From assembly GCA_949130485.1 (NCBI GenBank), contig OX422189.1, positions 5,843,920-5,907,919 on the forward strand: a stretch of DNA of 64,000 nt. The letters are read 5' to 3'. This DNA comes from Agelas oroides. Taxonomy: Eukaryota; Porifera; Demospongiae; Agelasida; Agelasidae. Below the pieces are notes generated by a model. That model worked only from the letters and a program-made list of their open reading frames with translations. It ran no database searches and had not been told where the DNA came from. Below are positions 1-13,870 of this stretch, one piece after another. The position numbers and the translations under genes were made by a program. Numbering within the stretch: position 1 is the first letter of the stretch; every line of letters begins with the position of its first letter.

Positions 1-3000
1 TCAATTCTATGCTGCCATATCGACTGCAAGGAGAGAACACTCCTCCACTGAGAATCGTGAACTTGTAAGGAAGGTCTTCCTGAGTACATTTAGCGACAAT
101 GAATGTGAAACTGGATGGGTTTTGTAGATGTTTTGGGTTTGTGACACTATGCTGAATTTCAACAGTGACAGGTTTTTCAAATTTGTAGGGGCTGGCTATC
201 CAGTAGATACCACTAGTACATTCTGTATCCTCTGGGAATTGAAATTGCCCAGAGAGAGAGGCTTTCACATGAATTTGACATGTATTTACATCAGGAGGAA
301 GTGCATGCTCTGGAAAGTGCATTTTGAAGCCAAATCCTTTCCACATGAAGCTTTGAGCTTTTCCAGTGTATGTAAACAAGGTGTGGTCAATCACTTCAAC
401 ACCACGCAGGTAGCCTGAATGATGATAAACCACACATAAACATAAACCACACAAAATATTTAGGACCAATCATTACTAAAAGTGCACATAGCTATCATTC
501 CACCAGCAACAATGAAATACCCATGTGAACACTACATGACAGTAACTATGACAAGAAAATTTGGTAGCAGGTAGTACTAAATGCAGTAGCAACTACATTT
601 GAATTACAGCAAGGTTGTATGTACAGTATCACTATACATACATGACTTCATCCTCTTGTAATTAGAATAGCAAATGCCATGAAAGTATCAATGAAATGTG
701 AATACTTGCCTTGTTGTTCCACAGAATCTTCTCTCTGAACGTTCTGCTTCTTCATCGCCACTTTTTGTAACCCACCTGCAATGTTCAAGAAATTGCACTT
801 CTGCTTTGATAACTTCGAGTCCACACCCGTTCATAGTTTGGTGTTCATATAAAAAAGGACTATCCGTATTCCGATTCCCTACTAATTGTACAAATCATTT
901 TATTACAGTTGCCATTATTTTTCAAATTGCTGACTAACAGTAACAAATAGTGGCTCAGAAAGTATCTTAGTCATCGATGTGAGCAAGGTTGTTTTGCTGT
1001 GTTCATGTTTCAAAGTAACTTCATAACTAAAAATGCTAAACCAAAATCAAAGACTTTAGAAATAGTAGTGCCTGTCACATAAATAAAATATAAAATTACT
1101 GAGAGAGGACTCTCACATTATAATCCTAATCTCCAACTATTGAAGTGATATCCATACTTACCATAGTCAGACTCAAATAGCACCCAGAGTTTCTGCTTGC
1201 TTGTCAGGGGCTCTATTTTCTCAGGATCTTGGGTACACTGGACAGTGAAGTTTTTTACAGAAATTGATGCTGTATGAGGAGGAGACGCTCCACAGTTGCA
1301 TTCAAATGTAAAGTGGTGAGAAGCATTATATGAATATTTCCAACATGCTTCTTTTAGACTTTGGTCTATGGTCTGCCAGATCACAGGGAGAAAGTCAGAT
1401 GGGAGTTCGGAACTCGGATGCAGTTCAAACTGCTTCATGGTGTTCACCAGTGTGACTGAGCCTGCGGTGTAACTTATTGAAAACTTGAACTGGTTTTTGT
1501 ACAACTTTGGCGTGTTGCCAAATGCAAGTTTGGATATCTCCCATGGAAGATTTGATTTGTGTGAAAGTAGTGAGACCACCACTGCACAAAAAAGCCCTGG
1601 GGGAGCCCATCCCTCTTGAAAGGAGATAAGAAGGGGACTGGCAGATGTTGTCTTTGGTCGAATAATGTCTCCTTGTTCGAGTGCAGGTAAGAGACTTGGC
1701 ATTATGTAACACGTTTCAGCATTGATTGAAGAGGGCACCTCAGAGATTATTAACCTGTGATGAAGCAATGTAATGAAGTCTTCATCTGGAAAGGCTAGCT
1801 TGCTGTAGTCAGCATGCAGGGAAGAGAGTGTGTTAGCAGTGAAGAGTGCCTGATCACGATATCGCAAATCATCTTCTCCTACAACCTCAGACTCTGGGGC
1901 ATCCTTCAGCTTGATGTGACGCTCGTACAGCTGGGTGATGTTACTGAGCACAGTCTGAGGGTCGACAAAGATCGTGTCGCTTAGAACATCAGGGTAGTAG
2001 AGGAAGAGGTTGGCCTCATGGAGGTAGAGAAGAGCTGCTTCTAGGGCTTCTTTCGAGTCAAATCCAAGCTTCTTGGCAATGTCCCAACATTCTGACTTGG
2101 TGACAACCTTTAGTCCTAGCCTCCTCAGCTCCATTTCTAGGAAGTACCACTGGAGGGGAAATCGCATCCTCAGTCGGGGTGCCAATTTCTGAACCACCCT
2201 TCGTAGCTCAGTTGCAACTGGGTCCTCATTTGGACCCTGACCAGCAGACTTTGCATTGACAGGAAAGATGATCTCAGATTTTGATCGAGAGATCAGCTGT
2301 TTTTGGAAGGGCTGAAGAAGTTGTCTTAGTCGATTGTTTTTCTCACTCCTGGTCTCTTTGCACTTGCTTTCCTGATCAGCAAATGTGCCTACTATGACCA
2401 TATTAGATTGTGATGGTTTTTCCTCAACATGTGGGAGTGAAATCCTAGTCTGGTGAAACAGTGACAGTTGAGCTGTCTGGAGCAGCAGTTGCTCATTTGA
2501 GAGTGGAAAGACCCCAAGCTGGCACGACTTGCCATCTGGGCTGAAGTACTCAACTGTGGGAGTGTCACAGAGCTTCTCTGAGAGTTTGACAAGGAGCATT
2601 AGCAGAGAAACACTGCGAATAAAGGCAGGCAGTATTTCCAAAAATTGAGGCTGCCCTCCTGAGTCGATGAAGTGGATCCAATGCGCTCGTAATGGCTGCT
2701 TAGAGGAAGGAGATAAGTTTTTCATCAGCTTGAGGATGTCACCAGTTTCTGGTAATTCAAAGGCTTTCATGGGAGGTAGTTCTGTGCCAACCATTTTGTA
2801 GGCAACAAGTGCAGAGCGTTGATTCATTGTACTTATGGCTGTGTCAGCAGTAGGTTGACTTTGAGGCTTATCAGTAGCTAATCCTTCATTCAGTTGTGTG
2901 ATAGATTGATAGACAAGGGTAGTCGGGTCATGCACTTCGCTAGCAGTGTTTTGTTTTGACTGTGTTGCATCAGCATAGTGTGGTGATAAAAACGGGATTT

Positions 3001-3292
3001 GATCTTCAATTTCTTCCACACCGGCAGAGATTCCTTCCGCTACTATCTCCTTGAGTCCACCACTGGGCACTGATTTCCACTGGCTCTCTTTTACGTCCTC
3101 AGAATCAAGACTGCTGATGATTGCCCTCTGGGCCTCCTCAATGCAGGCAGTACTGATTCTCACAGGTGGAGGAATAAGTCTATACAGAAGAAATCGAAGG
3201 TGGGTCTTTCCAGACCCTGGACTGCCTGTTGCAAGGCATGTTGTAAAATCAGTAATGATATACCCCTTTCTCAGAGCCTTCTCCACCTGTAC
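1..3292 (-). CDS. Roc/COR-like P-loop NTPase with ZU5 domain (partial, 3' end outside window)
   Basis: Three exons are visible: 3292-1162, 775-710 and 414 to the window edge. The large exon (about 708 codons) opens with a Walker A motif GSPGSGKT about 20 residues in. It then has a G3-like DSGGQPQF in the middle and a COR-like stretch (WYFLEMELRRLG onward), as in Roco-family GTPases. The donor TATG|GTAAGT joins in phase to a 66-bp exon that ends at a GC donor (CAAG|GCAAGT). That exon joins in phase to a ZU5-like exon (FGFKMHFPEHALP, later PVTVEIQHS). ZU5 is shared with UNC5 and ankyrins and often precedes a Death domain, which would lie beyond position 1. The first exon begins at an acceptor (two AGs six bases apart), not a Met, so there must be an upstream exon I could not find. 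It may have been the kelch gene at 6146-10825, but phases do not prove a fusion. Confidence 0.75.
710..775 (-). other. Small exon of the Roc/ZU5 gene with a GC 5' splice site
   Basis: A 66-bp exon lies between TGCAG at 780-776 and a GC donor at 709-708. It takes one leftover base from the preceding exon and leaves one for the next. Only this phase is open throughout, and it stays open into the ZU5 exon. GC-AG introns are a minor normal class. Confidence 0.65.
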
Positions 3293-3415
3293 CTGTAGGG
3301 CTGGGGGGAAATGGAGGAGAGTGAGGACAACAGTTAGAGTAGAACTGGTTGTTCAGTTCTTTAAAAAAATCCACAGGCCAAGAGTGTGTAAATTAGTACC
3401 ACCACACCAGAGTAA

Positions 3416-3556
3416 TATGAACCGGTTAAGAGACATAATTATTGTTGTAATATGAACTGGTTAAGAGACATAATTATTGTTGTAATATGAACTGGTTAAG
3501 AGACATAATTATTGTTGTAATATGAACTGGTTAAGAGACATAATTATTGTTGTGGT
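3416..3556. repeat. 35-bp tandem repeat, about four copies
   Basis: The unit contains GAACTGGTTAAGAGACATAA followed by TTATTGTTGTAATAT. It is repeated nearly exactly just upstream of the first visible Roc exon. It is non-coding. Confidence 0.85.
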
Positions 3557-6145
3557 ATATATGATGATTGCTGTTATTGTTGTGACAAGACCGAAAACTT
3601 GATTACAACATTTTGGTGAGACAGTGCTAATAAATGTCAGGCAACTATCAGCTTAAAACATTGCAACCTTGTTCTTGCTATGTAAAAGTTCCAATAACCA
3701 CAGGGGTAGCATAAGCCTTCTACAGAGCTCCTCACATGCACATACATAAACTAAAAAATACTTTGTATTTCACTGAACATTATACAAATAAGGTGGGTTC
3801 TATAAAGAATAGAAAAGTATACTTTTGATGGATTGCTTCATAATTACAGTTTCACACAGCCACTAAAAAACTTTCTAAATTTAGATGACGTGTCAATTTT
3901 ATTAGACAAAATTGGTGTAAATCTCCAGCTGAATTATACCAATAAACTGCACTAATTATACAACAGGATGTGTGAGATCTTTTATAAATACAGCTAGATC
4001 TACTGTGTAGCCTGGTCTTCTCAGCTAACTTGTGGCTAGCAACAGGTCATATTGGAGCTGTTCATACTCATAACAAAAGCTGGAGTCACATGCGTCATTA
4101 GCTATAGATAGATATTAATTCTGGGTATCATGTTTATTTCATCGATTTACTACAAATTAAACTAAACCTCACTACACCATGCTGTGCTAACCATACCTGG
4201 ACTCAAACCTCAAAAATTCTGCAATATCTCACCTTCAATTATACTAGGTGTACACATGCACAGAGTAAGCCTTGTTTATGCAAGTTGCATAATTATACAG
4301 GTGTGGTGAAAGACTAAGAGTGTAGCTTGAGGCATGAACGAAGGGTAGCAAAGTGTCCTTTTGGGGAGTTTGCAAACGTCAGTGAAGTGTTGCAGCCTTC
4401 GCCTAGTGCCAAAATGGCATGGCATGGTAAGTTCACTATTGCTGTCCTTTTGCTTCACTCTGCTTGCCTCTCTGCCTCCATTTCCTTAGTGTTGCAAGCT
4501 TAAGGTGTTGACTGCGCTCTGCTTACCCCCTCGGACTCCATTTTCTCACGCTTCTGTCTTTCACTACACTCTATCTAGCTCACTGCTTTAGCTTTGTTGG
4601 CACTGGCATGTGCTGACCGCAGTATGAGACGATGAGACTGCTAGCGCTGCTGCAGTGCTGGGGATGAATTGTATTTTTAAGTATGACGAATGTTTATATT
4701 TGTGTGTGTACTTCATTTCTAAGCATGACGGATGTTAACTGCACGCATAATTGTGTAAGCCACACTCCGCCAACCAAGAATAGACACTGCACGATTAGTA
4801 GCCTCATGCTAATTAAGGTACTTGGCAACAAAGCTACACTCCTAAAGGTAGTCACTTATATGTCGCCTGTTAAAGTACTTGTGACTGGAATCAAGATTTT
4901 TGATAGACAAAAATTGTGTGCTTGATCGCTACCTTCTGAAGCTCTTGGTTGCTTGATTTTTGTAGCAGTTCAGAGGTCATCTCGATCCCCTTTGATTGGC
5001 TCTCAAAAAGGGGTTTGATTGCTTGATGCAATTTGATCCCAGTTTCAAATGCTTTAACACGGAACATGCAAGTGACTACCCCATGCACTCATGCCAAACT
5101 GTACAACAGGTGGCAGTGCACACACACATTGCAACTTGCAATACAACGCACACAGTAAAACATGTAGGAGTTGTATGAGGTGAATTAGCCATACACTGGC
5201 CCATATAATAGAGATCAATGCCAGCAAGTACATGTTCTTTCTTCATCTGAAACTCATGGATTCTGATAAGTAATTAGAAGATGAGTAGCGCATGACTTAT
5301 ATATTCATAAGGCAATGCTTGGAGCTGTTGCACTCACATTTTAAGCACATATGCACTTATATCTCCACATGAAGAAAATTAGCTACTAGCACCTAACACC
5401 ACAGTGTACTTAAAGGTGAGGTGGATATCATTTTTAATTTTGTGCGTGCTTTATTGGTACTGCAGTAGCTGGCTGCAACAAGCCTAACTGTGAAAAGTGG
5501 ATTGTGCTTAACTGTGTGTAAGTACGTTCTCCCAGTACTAGAGCAGACATAGTTTGTACATGCCATTAGTGATTGCTGTAAGGGGGGCTTCCACATGGCA
5601 TGGAAACTCTGGCAGAAAGTAAACTTGTTGATTAGTTTCTATCGCAGCTACGGGATTGATAAATGCAGGACACTGCACTCTCGACTGTCTTCTTTGCAGC
5701 TATAACCACAATACGACGACTGATAGATACTGACAGTAGTACGTACATATAATCTCACAGTCCTGCAGTCAGCGTGGAAATGAGTCGAAAAACATGAGCA
5801 GCCCAAGCACCAGCTAGGTGACCATCATTGGCAAATATTTGTACTTGTGTTCGTGTGTTTTGTATACTAGCTGTTCTGGGCTACAATTGGCATTTAAGTT
5901 GCTTTCAATTGTTCAGCTCAGTGATGTTTGAGGCTGGCAAGTATTTTAAAAGTAGCATTCGAAGTTCAATGAGGACTTTTCTTCACCCGGCTCTAAATAA
6001 AATGCCACTGGTGGTTGTTTCAACCTTTGTTTCTACTTCAGCAACTTTCAAATACATGTAGCCTTTTGCTGGGTTAAATGCAAAGACAGACTGTACTGCC
6101 AAAGTCTCAGAGGAAGGAGTGAGACATTGACTGGCGATTACTTTA
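3557..6145. other. Non-coding stretch between the Roc/ZU5 and kelch genes
   Basis: No exon with a family signature was found on either strand. Short ORFs here have no recognisable motifs. The stretch is either intergenic or a long intron if the two minus-strand genes are one transcription unit. A TAATAAAG at the kelch stop (6148-6141) could act as a poly(A) signal and favours two genes. Confidence 0.5.
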
Positions 6146-9100
6146 TTAGCTGGTAGTATCAGTCGTACCATGTTCAACTTTCCTCTGGTTCAGTTTAGCC
6201 TTTCTCGCTTCTGATCCCAGTTCATTGGTGCTGACCACTTCTCGCAGGACCCACTCCCTGGTAGGAAAATCATCACTAGATGTCTGGGACTGCACTGACT
6301 CTGCATAGGGGAGGAGGAGAGAGGATTGGGAAAATTAGTTAATCACATACTGTAATAATTACATTTGGGTTAGACGGGTGGTTTAGTTATATTTGTTTAC
6401 CAGGTTTCCCCATTACCGGCTAAGATCTAATGTATTTGATAGTGTTTGTACATTTCTCAGCAGTGAGGTAAAGAAATGTGTTGCTATAGCAATGGCTGTT
6501 GTTAGCTTGCTACTTCATTTCATACATGGTGGGAGGGTCAGTACACATCACTCATGGACTTATTAATATCACATTCAGACCGTCAATTTTGCTATGAAGT
6601 GTGCATATACAGTGTATCAGTGAGCACACAGTACAGCATGATGTGCAGTGTAAGCTCTACTCACCAAACTCCATGACAATAGTTTCTGCTTTCTTTTTGT
6701 GTTTATCAGCTGACTTTCCCCGTTCAAACTTTGGTGAACCCCCAAATGTAGTAGTGTGGATTAGACCTGAACAGGCATGGCAGGAAGTAATACTGTGTCC
6801 AAACCTTGCTCCTGTACCTTCAGGAAGAGTGAGCTGGTGAGAGAAAAGAAAACTGACCGGTGGATGTAGGTCCATAAATTACAGTAATGTAGTCAGCATA
6901 GCATCCTATGTATGAATAGTGTATAATTATTTTAGCTAAAACCTGAGGCAATTTTGACACCAGGACAATAAATGTCACCAGAGATTCGCAGTCTAGATTC
7001 ACCAACTCACTGTCGCTTAAAATATACTGGAAGCTCTGCTCATTTATTTACCTGAGTCTAAACTACATATTTAGTGTTTTGGGGCCGGTGCATGCAAGCA
7101 GTAGCCTCGTTCCCAGGCCTACCCCATTTTTATCTTCCGTTTGCGTTCACAATAATACATGGTCTTCCGCTCCCGTGTATTATATATTGTGAACGCAAAC
7201 AGAAGGAATGAGGCTATGCAAGCAGTAAGGCTTGTAGAGCTTTGACTCTACCAATATTTCAACAAATATTCCTAAGTGAGTGCGCTTTCCCCAACTTTTT
7301 AAGTACCAGACCTTCCTTCTTTCCTTACCAACCATCCATAGCCTCCATTGTTGGATTCAGTTTGCCTCAGAATCAATGTGAAACTGTTTAATGTTTGAAA
7401 CCCCCAAAAAATTTCTGCGAGGAACATGCCCCAACACCCCCAAGCTTTTCCTAAAAATGGGCTTGTAGCAGGTTTCCTAGACACTGGTTACCAAACCTAC
7501 ACGATACTAAGTGGCTTGCACATCTGTTGTGTTTGTGTGTAGCTTTCTTTCTGATATTTGGTCTACATACCCTCCACTTCCCTCACCTCCTTCCATTTCC
7601 CTGAAAGTACATCCAAGATCCAGGCATCCTTGAGGGTATTTCTATCATTATCCAGTCCTCCAGTGACCAGCAACTGGGGGTTGTCATCATTGTAGTTCAG
7701 GCAACATGCTGCATGTAACTCTCTCTCCACTGGCCAAGGGGCACCCTCGGGTTTCTCCAGCTTGGTCCACTCCTGCGACAAGTGACCATCAGTAGCAGCA
7801 AGTTAGAATACATCTCATTTATGACAAACAGATTAAAATACACCTATAAACACAAATAAATAGCAGAGAGTCAGCCTGAGAAATTTCATAAGCGATTGTT
7901 TGACAAACTTCAAAAACTATAATAGGCCAATTGGGTTAGTTAATGCTGAGAATTTTATAAATTAAGGAACAAATTGCCATATTATGTCAATTATGCTGTT
8001 GTATGCGTACAAAGGGCCAGTATATGTGTAGTTCTTGATTCTGTAAGTGGCACAATGCAGGATGTATAACAATCAGCCTGATTGCCTTACCATTCAAGTA
8101 TACTTCAAACCCACAATCTACAGTTAGTACAGTATAGCAAAACCCACTAACAGTGTGTGTCATAAGTTGGTAGAAAGTCAGTTGTGTACACACACACAAT
8201 AGGAAGCTTGTGCAATGTCGAAAACAGTTGCTGCATGCACCAGAAAAGCATTAACAAACTATAAAATTGGATTGGAGCTTTAGCATCAGATTCACAGCAG
8301 AGCTGAGAATGCCCCTAATAATTTTTGACCTCATGAAGGTACAAGTTGATGTACCATGGTAACACATTGCAAACATGTTAAGACAGTCTGCAAAATGACT
8401 ACCGTAGATCTGGAAATTTTCGTGTCATAAAATTTGCGTGTTTTATTATTTCGTGTAAAAATATTTTCGCGGTCTAGGACACCCACAAAAATTTTTTACG
8501 GTACTAAATAGATTCTATGTTCCAGGTTTAATGATCTGGAACGAGACTACGCACGTCAAGAGTACGACTAGTACCACACAGCCGTTGGCGAGATACTCAC
8601 GTGCGAAAGGGTACCCAGGAATACTGTATACATGTGCTGTGGCTGTATCGGATACAGAGAAAGTTGTCAGGCGTTTGCCATGAGTCATCTGCGGGTATCG
8701 AACTCGTACAAAATAACTAGCTAGCTGTGCTAAAACGAAGAGCCCTTTTGCACAAAACAACTATAGCTAGCTGCATTGTGAAACCGTGTGTCCAAGATGT
8801 GGTGACCATAATGATTTATATCGATATCGTTGTAAAATATATTTCGTGTTTTTTATTTTTGTGGTTTACGCAAACCATGAAAATATTTTTACGACGAAAA
8901 TTTCCAGATCTACGGTAGGTCACTTGTGTACCTATTTCAAAGATTGCTGTACAGAGTTGTTTACTTTACATATACAAACACAAACACAAGTGCACTCTCA
9001 TCTTACCATTGACCAGAAGTCAATGATGTAGACATCATTGACTCTTCTACGTCCTGGTTGATACCCACCAAACATCACTGCCATGTGGTCGTTAATGGCA

Positions 9101-10825
9101 GTAAATGAGAAGAAGGAGCAGGGAGGTGGCCGAGGTCCAGTAGTGGGAGGGGAGGACCATTCACCTGCAGAAGGTGAAGCAGTACAGTCAGTGTTTACTA
9201 ACATTCCCGGATAGCAGCCTACAGTATTCTTCCTGTGACCCACTCAGGTTACACATAGTTTAGGATTACTAATGACACAGTGGCTGCACCTTCAGTGTAC
9301 AGCCAGCATTTAATATGTATGGAATTCTAATTACTATTGTTTAGTCTAACAATGGATGTCAGTGGTATTCATTGTAAAGTACAGTAAACTGTAGTACTTC
9401 TTAACCCAATGACACCCATTGGCGGTTTCAGAGCTGCCAGGTTACCTGGGCAGGCGACATGTGTGGCGGAGCCGCTATGTCACAGCCGAGTTTCCGTATA
9501 AGCAATAACCACAATTGACCAGAATTTTACCCTGGCAATGCCCGGGCTTGCCCGAGTCTGGAACCACCACTGATGACACCTTAGAAACATACATTCAAAG
9601 TTTCTGGACATTATAAAATGACTATTATACTCATATGTATCGTCTCAGTGTCCACACCAATTCTGTTACTGTGGCTTCCCACCCACCTGTGGGGAGGGGT
9701 GTGATGGTACTCCTTGTGTAGAAATGTCAGAACACATGTAGTCTACTCTCCACACACTACGACAATACTGACAACTGATACCATCACCATAACACACAAT
9801 GTCACAGTGTTCTGGTGAAGCATTGTGGCTACAAGGTAGCCATGTGTGTACTAGCCGCTTTCCAGGGTCCGCTCATCTCCCCTCCAGTGCTACATAGCTC
9901 ACATTGTAGCTACTAGGTAAATAAAACTTGATACTCACTGTTACACACCACTTCAATAAGATGGGTTATGTTACATCACACTCCCACTCTCAGCTGACGG
10001 AAGATGATAAATATGTACTGCCACCGCCAGAGTATAATTTTGATTGTGCCAGCAACATAGTACATGTGTATAGTACTGGTCCCATTCCAGGGTTTGCATG
10101 GCACCTCATAATGTGTTTGAAGTTGTGATGGAGTACTCTGTATATTTACTTCCCATGACTCCGTGTGTTGACATGTATCTACTTATACACACATTGACCA
10201 CATTTCTCAGGAGCCTTCTAGCTATAGCATATATAAAAGTGGAGGAATACACAGGAGCATATGAGAGTGACAAACTTCACCCACCATTTTTGAGGTTGAA
10301 TAGATGAAACTTGTTAGTCCATCCTCGTCCATCAGAGAACTTGTCATGCCGCAAAAATCTTTCTTTAGCCTTGGTAGAATTATTCAGCCTACCATATCCC
10401 GCAAACACTGCAAGATTTGTTGTACCAAGAGCTTTGTCATGATAGGCTGCAATTCCACATGCAGACTTCGGCATTGGTTGATCTGCAGGATTCTTGTGAC
10501 GGAGTTCCTCCCACTGCAGTGTCACTCTAGATCTATTGAGACTATGTAGTGCATTATAGTAAGAGCTACCATACCTACCACCAAAGTGGTACAGTGTCTC
10601 AGACACTACTGTACAGGCACAAAAATAAAGTCCGGGGGGTGGGTCTTCTGTTGCAGTTTTCTTAGCCCAAGTCTCATCAAAAACATCAAACATTCCTATT
10701 TCATATTCAAGTGTTTTTCTTCCACTTTCAGAAAAGTCTTGAGTCAAACCTCCCCAGAGGATGGAATTTTCTCCTGCTTGGGCAGCGCAATGCCAAGCTC
10801 GTGGTAACGGTTGATACAGAGCCAT
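6146..10825 (-). CDS. Kelch-repeat protein (kelch-only paralogue)
   Basis: Five exons: 10825-10285, 9164-9007, 7772-7587, 6833-6665 and 6300-6146 (TAA at 6148-6146). Lengths 541+158+186+169+155 give 1209 nt, so 402 residues with every phase closing. Kelch signatures recur (WHCAAQAGENSILWGG, LYHFGGRYGSSYY, AVMFGGYQP, LLVTGG, TTFGGSPK), predicting a beta-propeller that binds protein partners. Exons 1-4 match the kelch-kinase gene at 40392-46023 in length, phase and residues. The last exon starts like that gene's linker (SDDFPTREWVL) but stops after about 50 codons, so the coiled coil and kinase are missing. The ATG at 10825 is the first in frame. An acceptor-like TTAG at 10856-10853 allows a 5' non-coding exon. 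A downstream fusion to the Roc gene by alternative splicing is not excluded. Confidence 0.85.
7102..7216. mobile_element. MITE of the TAGCCTCG family with exact 9-bp TSD
   Basis: The 115-bp element starts TAGCCTCGTTCCCAGGCC and ends in the inverted AGGCTA. Its long arms (CCGTTTGCGTTCACAAT and complement) form a near-complete hairpin. Both flanks are tgcaagcag (7093-7101 and 7217-7225). It sits in a kelch-gene intron. Confidence 0.9.
8402..8915. mobile_element. Mariner-like non-autonomous element (TA target site)
   Basis: The terminal inverted repeats begin CCGTAGATCTGGAAATTTTC. The element is flanked by TA on both sides and is about 514 bp. There is no transposase ORF. It lies in a kelch-gene intron. 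The superfamily call rests only on the TA duplication. Confidence 0.75.
9417..9572. mobile_element. hAT-like MITE with 8-bp TSD
   Basis: The 156-bp element has imperfect terminal repeats (CATTGGCGGTTTCAGA versus CAGTGGTGGTTCCAGA). Exact flanking duplicates are atgacacc (9409-9416 and 9573-9580). An 8-bp TSD with CAGTGG-type ends is usual for hAT. It has no coding capacity. Confidence 0.85.
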
Positions 10826-10860
10826 ATCTTGAGGTTTCAGATGAGTTGGATCCTAATACA

Positions 10861-13830
10861 AGAATACAAGTGACACAACATAAACACAGGCTGCAGTCTC
10901 TCAACAGTTGCTCTTGTTCACTACATTAGTGCATGAGGAAAGTACACACAAATATTTTATTAAACTCCATGGTAACTGACTAGCCTCATACTCAGGTCAT
11001 TTGGTTCAATGGCCTTGGAATTGACAAAAAATAGGTACCATGCAGCCAGGTAGCTATATAGTCTTGCGAGACTAACAGCCAGACTGGTAATTGCGCTTAG
11101 GAAATCTATAGCTATAATAGACAGGCATAGCATGTTCAATTTTATGTAATATTATCAGAATGTAGCTACTTGTGGCTCTCACACACTGTGTTAGGTAGCT
11201 AGGTTCTAGGGTTCAGTAGAAATTGACTGGACCAGTTACAGTGAGCATGCTAGGTATGTTGCCCATTGCTTTCTGTGAGGGCAGCTACGCAGGGACGGAA
11301 GATATGCCGCCCTTCACACTATTTTAGAATCAAGTGTAGAAATTCTCCAGCCCCACCCTCCAGTTAGAATGATGAAGTTAACTCGTTTTCTACATCTCAC
11401 CTGCTACTTTCGGTTGGCTTCATCCCCGTTTGGCAAGGGTGTGGCACAGCTTGATCGACGAGGGAATGTATGATATGCAGATGAATACCGACTGCGCACG
11501 CGCAGTTTAAGTAAAAATTTACGGGATTATTAAGTTAACCCTCTCGATCTCATCATTCACTGACAGCAAGTGAACATAACTATGCAGCTGAGATGACAGC
11601 CTACAAAGCTGTAGAGGCAATGAAGCAAAAGGATTGGAGATGGTCACTGACTGCACAATTGCCTACTCTCAGCTCCCTCAAGTCTTCCTTCTATCGGATA
11701 AGGAGAAGCAACTTCCACCTTTTCCCAAGTCTGGGGATGAAGTTCACTTTCAAAAAGAGTGCTGCCCTGTACTTACACCCCATAGACTGCGGACGGTCTT
11801 ATTTGCCACTCCAAATGGCGACGTAGTATCATGCAGGCTTTCCGTCCACTATCCATTACATGTTTTGTTCTATTGGTAATTTCACTTCAAAACAACTGCT
11901 GTAGTTTGTAATGCTGAAACGAAAGGCATGAAGACAATACTGGCAGACTCTGCACATTCAGCTAACTGACCATGTAATGTTCAAGCAAGTTCTGACATGT
12001 GGCAACTGGCAAGAGCATGCTGTGTCAGCACATTCACCAACTTATGACAAGGTAATTTTTCTGTAATTGTAAAAAATCATTACTTGCAGTAAAATTGTAC
12101 GTAATTGTATTCAATAACTGAATTCAATTACTACAACCCCGCTGACTAGTTACATACTAAGTTCGGTTACACTCAATAATTATGCTACATTTCAACTTTT
12201 CATATTTCTGTACTATCTCACTTGCATGCAAAATCCGTCTCATACTGGAGTATCAGGGTGTGAGGAGAGCCTGGGTTAAATACACTTGCCCAATTCACTC
12301 CCAGTGCACAGACTACGTAGAAATACAGATGAGCTGTTTATTATCCCTCTCAGAGACTACTGTCCCCACTCAGACCACCAGTGGACAGACTGCAAACAGC
12401 TGTGTGCTCCCCACTTTTAGTTCCAGTGTTAGGCATCTCATGCATATGGCCCACCATAGTCCTGTGATCACTTTCCAAGCTATTATACCTGGATAGAGCT
12501 TGCATGCATTTGACATTCACTTCTGAATTTAATTGTAGATCTACTACTTAATTCATACAATTCAAATTGATGAAGTGTTTGCAGTATACAATTCACAGCT
12601 CCTCCTAGTCTCATTCCCATGCAGACCATGCCACATTTTTCACAAGTCTGGGTATGAGACTCCTCCTTAACTATGTAACTGCCCAGTTTTAGTGTGTGGC
12701 AATGTCAGATTATTCCTAGCACTCCCTTTAGTTTCAGAACCAAACCCTTCCATGCGGAGGAGGGTCTGGTTCTGAGACTATCCCTTTTATGCATGTATAA
12801 CAACAGTAATTTGTCTCATGAAGCTTACTGTAGGCTAGTTGGGTAGACAACACAGAATTCGAAGACCTTACTTGACACATTGAATGAGAATATAGCAAAA
12901 AAAAGTGTAATACTGATAGGGCTTCCTGGAGTTAGCTGAGAATTTATAGCATGGTACTTGAACCAATTAGTGTTGTTTTAGTTCAGTACTTTGCTTTTTA
13001 GTTTAGTAATGGTTAGTTTTCAAGTGTTAGTAGTAGTTAGGGTTAGTTATAGTACAGCTAGGCAAGGTAATTCAGGAAACACAACTCAAAGGGATAAACA
13101 CCATAGTTTGCACACTATATTTGTAGTAACACTTCCTGCAGGAAATTACAACTTGTGCAACACTGGTACAGCAAGCAATCCATGGTCATACACACTAGGT
13201 TATAGAGTCTTCTGCATGTGAAGCCTTGTTCCCAGTCCACTCGAGCCAGATGCTAGCATGATAATACTATTACGTACATAGTATTATTATCCTAGTTTGT
13301 AGTTAGTTATAAGAAGTTTCAGATCTTTATGGTTAGTAAATAGTTAGTTCATTTTACAAATTTAGTTTAGTTTTAGTTTAATTACTAAAACATTTTTGCC
13401 CTTAGTAAAAGGCGTTTTAGTTTTAGTAAACTAAAACAACACTAGAACCAATGCCAGGCTGGAACATTTGATTGTACCGACTGACAATTGGTGCATAAAG
13501 CACCCTCTGAAACACAAGATTAGTGGTGTCCTTTAATTTATTTTTAATGACATTGTAATATTATTTTTTCTGACAACCTGAAAGTTTCCTTACATGCATA
13601 AGAGTTGGTATGTATACAGTTTTGTGTGGTGAACATTCTCCTGACAAGCAGAATGACATGCATACCAAAACTGAGTGCGCCTAGGAAGAAAGTTTGATTT
13701 CCTGCTTGCAAGTCAACATGCATACATGGACCATGCATGCAAGAGTAATCTTAGCTCTCTATTCTTCATTCAGAGGCAGTTTTCATGAGTCCAATATTCT
13801 AGTCCATGGAATAGTGATGGCCAACACTTT

Positions 13831-13870
<40 letters not shown>

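Noticed and set aside
5983-6177. Protein-like minus ORF after the kelch stop codon
   Set aside because: It would need a roughly 42-bp intron or a frame change, has no recognisable motif, and the stop with overlapping AATAAA is a simpler 3' end.
11593-11879. Two overlapping plus-strand ORFs of about 80 codons
   Set aside because: No homologous motif, splice context or upstream signal. Length is within chance for this composition.
13833-13868. Poly-C run and similar poly-G at 54033-54052 as functional G-quadruplexes
   Set aside because: Uninterrupted homopolymers of this kind are common sequencing or slippage products, and nothing nearby indicates a role.
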